Shown piece by piece: positions 7,030-8,299 of a stretch of DNA of 8,299 bases. A model generated the notes under the pieces. The model ran no database searches. It worked only from the letters and a program-made list of their open reading frames with translations, and was not told the DNA's origin. A program made the position numbers and the translations under genes. This DNA is from CAVYVZ01 sp050748045 (GTDB taxonomy: Bacteria > Acidobacteriota > Vicinamibacteria > Vicinamibacterales > UBA2999): the NCBI GenBank assembly GCA_050748045.1, contig JBOGIW010000431.1, positions 1-8,299 of the forward strand, written 5' to 3'. Positions within the stretch are counted from its first letter, which is position 1; each line of letters begins with the position of its first letter.

Positions 7030-7057
7030 GGGTTGCGTTTCCCCGTTAGACACCGGA

Positions 7058-7078
7058 TCTCGATTCTCGATTCTTGAT
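7058..7078. repeat. three 7-bp direct repeats upstream of the ABC operon
   Basis: TCTCGAT (7058-7064), TCTCGAT (7065-7071) and TCTTGAT (7072-7078) follow one another without gap; on the minus strand they read ATCRAGA. They end 41 bases upstream of the ATPase ATG and run directly into an inverted repeat at 7079. The 7-bp spacing does not match the DNA helical turn, so a classic multi-site operator is not the obvious explanation. Slippage repeat is the simplest reading. Confidence 0.85.
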
Positions 7079-7119
7079 ACCCGCCCTTCAGCGTCTGCTG
7101 GTCACGGGGCGGGTGAAGG
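7079..7119. repeat. two overlapping, mutually exclusive inverted repeats
   Basis: ACCCGCCC (7079-7086) pairs perfectly with GGGCGGGT (7107-7114). The 20-nt loop contains a smaller stem, CAGC/GCTG (7089-7092 and 7097-7100). A second inverted repeat, CCTTCA (7085-7090) with TGAAGG (7114-7119), shares bases with the first, so both cannot form at once. No T-tract follows on either strand, so it is not a standard terminator. It sits 62-102 bases upstream of the ABC ATPase start and may be leader structure or an operator; that is inference. Confidence 0.65.
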
Positions 7120-7190
7120 CGCCATGGGGGCACGTCGAAGAACAACCGCCGGGTACGCTGCTACACCTCCGAGACGAGAGCCCCGAGGTG

Positions 7191-7232
7191 AGAGACGAGA
7201 GAGACCAGAGACGAAAGAGACCAGAGACCAGA
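7191..7232. repeat. AGAGACC/AGAGACG short repeat after the ATPase stop
   Basis: AGAGACS occurs five times, starting at 7191, 7200, 7207, 7216 and 7223, with alternating spacing of 9, 7, 9 and 7. A final partial AGAC at 7230 runs into the stop codon (7233-7235) of the minus-strand ATPase gene. The tract is almost pure purine on the plus strand apart from the C of each unit. A weaker CACCTC/GAGGTG inverted repeat (7164-7169 and 7185-7190) flanks it. I see no gene in 7054-7232. Confidence 0.85.
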
Positions 7233-8299
7233 CTAGTCGATCTCGATAATCCCCCAGCTCCGGCGTTCCTCGGGCGTGGGCTCGCCGCCGCCGGAGCCGG
7301 CATAGGCGAGTGCGGGCGCCGGCTCGTGGGGAGGGACGCGGTCGAGCGCGTAGCGCTGGACTTCGCGGACGACCTCTTCCTCGGTCGGGGGCGTGGGACG
7401 GCAGTGCAGGCGCACCCAGAGCCGGAGCAGCGGGTCGGAGAAGCTGTACCGCTTCTGCCGCGACGTGACGAGGTCCACGTCCTCGAGCCAGGAGAGGTAG
7501 TCTTTCGTCGAGCCGGGCGTGCGGCGCAGGCGGTGCGAGATCTCGGTCAGCGTGAGCGGCTCGTCGCCCGCGAGGATGTCGAGGATCGCCTTGAGGGCGC
7601 CGTACCCGCGCGCGCGGTGGAGCCGGAGCTCGTAACAGAAGCGGCACCAGCCCGTGAGCGCGCCGTCGGTCGAGAGGAGCGCCGTGAGCGCGCTGATCGG
7701 ATCGGTGCCGACGCGCCCGGTCATGCGCGTCATGGCGTCGCCGATCGCCCGGACGTACGTCGCGCGCCCGTCGGTGAGCGCGTGAACCGCCCGCGCGAGA
7801 TAGTCGCGGTCGTCGGTTGCCATCTGCTCGTACCCATTGCAGGCGGGGGCGAGCAGGCCCGCGACGTCGGCGGCCGCGAGGGGCGAAATGTGCACGACCT
7901 CGAACCGCGCCGTGGCGTCGCGCAGCAGGCGATGCGCGCGGGCGACGTAGCGTGTGGTCAGCACGAAGCGGTTGGCGCTGCCGGAGAGTGCCTCGAAGAA
8001 ATCGCGCAGGACCTGCCGGAGCCCCGGGAAGCTCTCGAACGTGCGCAGCTCGAGCACTTCGTCGAGGAGGAAGGTGCTGGGCGCCCCTCCGGGCGCGCGC
8101 GAGGTGTCGAAGAAGGCGAGCAGCGTGTCGAAGGCCTCGCGCGCGTTCACCGGGCGCGCGTCCGGACGCGGCACCGGCGGGAAGGGCGACGAGGCGACCA
8201 CGGCCTCGAGAAAGCGCTCGGGCGTGGTGGCACAGCGCTCGATGTCGATGTACTGCGAGGCGCCGCGTCCGGCGCGCTCGCGAAGGCGCTGGAGGAGGA
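7233..8299 (-). CDS. archaeal-type AAA ATPase with C-terminal winged helix, 5'-truncated by the window
   Basis: The 3' 354 codons of a predicted P-loop ATPase resembling the archaeal-ATPase family (PF01637). The frame stays open to base 8299, reading LLQRLRERAG at the edge, which looks like the helix after a Walker A motif. The start and P-loop must therefore lie outside; the GTG at 8201 is not a credible start. Visible from the edge: Walker B FLLDE at about 76-80, a sensor-1-like RFVLTTRY segment at about 110-117, a helical region, then a winged-helix part (about 240-300) with LTLTEISHRLRRTPGSTKDY and SDPLLRLWVRLH, as expected in this family. The tail (about 315-354) is Pro/Gly/Glu-rich and probably disordered. 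Cellular role is unknown for most such proteins; no partner gene is visible on its 3' side, where a repeat tract begins at its stop. Confidence 0.82.
   Translation of the reverse strand, partial: LLQRLRERAGRGASQYIDIERCATTPERFLEAVVASSPFPPVPRPDARPVNAREAFDTLLAFFDTSRAPGGAPSTFLLDEVLELRTFESFPGLRQVLRDFFEALSGSANRFVLTTRYVARAHRLLRDATARFEVVHISPLAAADVAGLLAPACNGYEQMATDDRDYLARAVHALTDGRATYVRAIGDAMTRMTGRVGTDPISALTALLSTDGALTGWCRFCYELRLHRARGYGALKAILDILAGDEPLTLTEISHRLRRTPGSTKDYLSWLEDVDLVTSRQKRYSFSDPLLRLWVRLHCRPTPPTEEEVVREVQRYALDRVPPHEPAPALAYAGSGGGEPTPEERRSWGIIEID

Noticed and set aside
7018..7053. Longer ABC ATPase starting at GTG 7053
   Set aside because: The 12 extra residues are polar and non-conserved-looking, there is no ribosome binding site before 7053, and a strong one precedes the ATG at 7017.
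7164..7190. Intrinsic terminator after the ATPase gene
   Set aside because: CACCTC/GAGGTG forms only a 6-bp stem with a 15-nt loop and no T-tract follows on the minus strand.
7124..7249. Small plus-strand protein starting at ATG 7124
   Set aside because: The product is mostly Arg/Glu/Thr repeat from the AGAGAC tract and runs into the ATPase 3' end. There is no ribosome binding site.

Overview
The window is GC-rich, densely coded bacterial DNA. High GC, GTG starts, a sensor-type SpoIIE phosphatase, a two-domain RNase III and simple-sequence repeats between genes would fit a soil Acidobacteriota-like (Vicinamibacteria-type) genome. That placement is an inference from style; no phylogenetic marker in the window proves it.

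Layout from left to right. Positions 1-192 hold an 8-bp-phased, GATC-dense inverted-repeat array that ends at the stop codon of a minus-strand trans-sulfuration enzyme (cystathionine gamma-synthase/lyase family, 194-1351). A 49-bp divergent intergenic region follows. The plus strand then carries a two-gene unit: a membrane-bound HAMP/SpoIIE-type serine phosphatase (1401-3578) and, three bases later, ribonuclease III with an extra N-terminal DUF2007-like domain (3582-4526). These converge on a minus-strand ABC-transporter operon, with an ATPase (6253-7017) upstream of and overlapping by 4 bp a large multi-pass permease (4541-6256). The convergent stop codons are 14 bp apart and lie in an 11-bp tandem duplication. 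A non-coding stretch of about 215 bp (7018-7232) has a strong ribosome binding site, three 7-bp repeats, two mutually exclusive inverted repeats and an AGAGAC-type repeat. At the right edge is the 3' part of a minus-strand ATPase of the archaeal-ATPase (PF01637-like) type. Its frame stays open to base 8299, so its start and P-loop lie outside.

Functionally this looks like ordinary housekeeping and accessory content: sulfur amino-acid metabolism, a signalling phosphatase whose partner-switch proteins are not in view, RNA processing, membrane export and an orphan ATPase. I see no phage, transposon, CRISPR array, rRNA or tRNA. The most unusual things are the long phased inverted repeat at the left edge, the DUF2007-RNase III fusion coupled to a phosphatase gene, and the repeated occurrence of short tandem repeats exactly at gene 3' ends.
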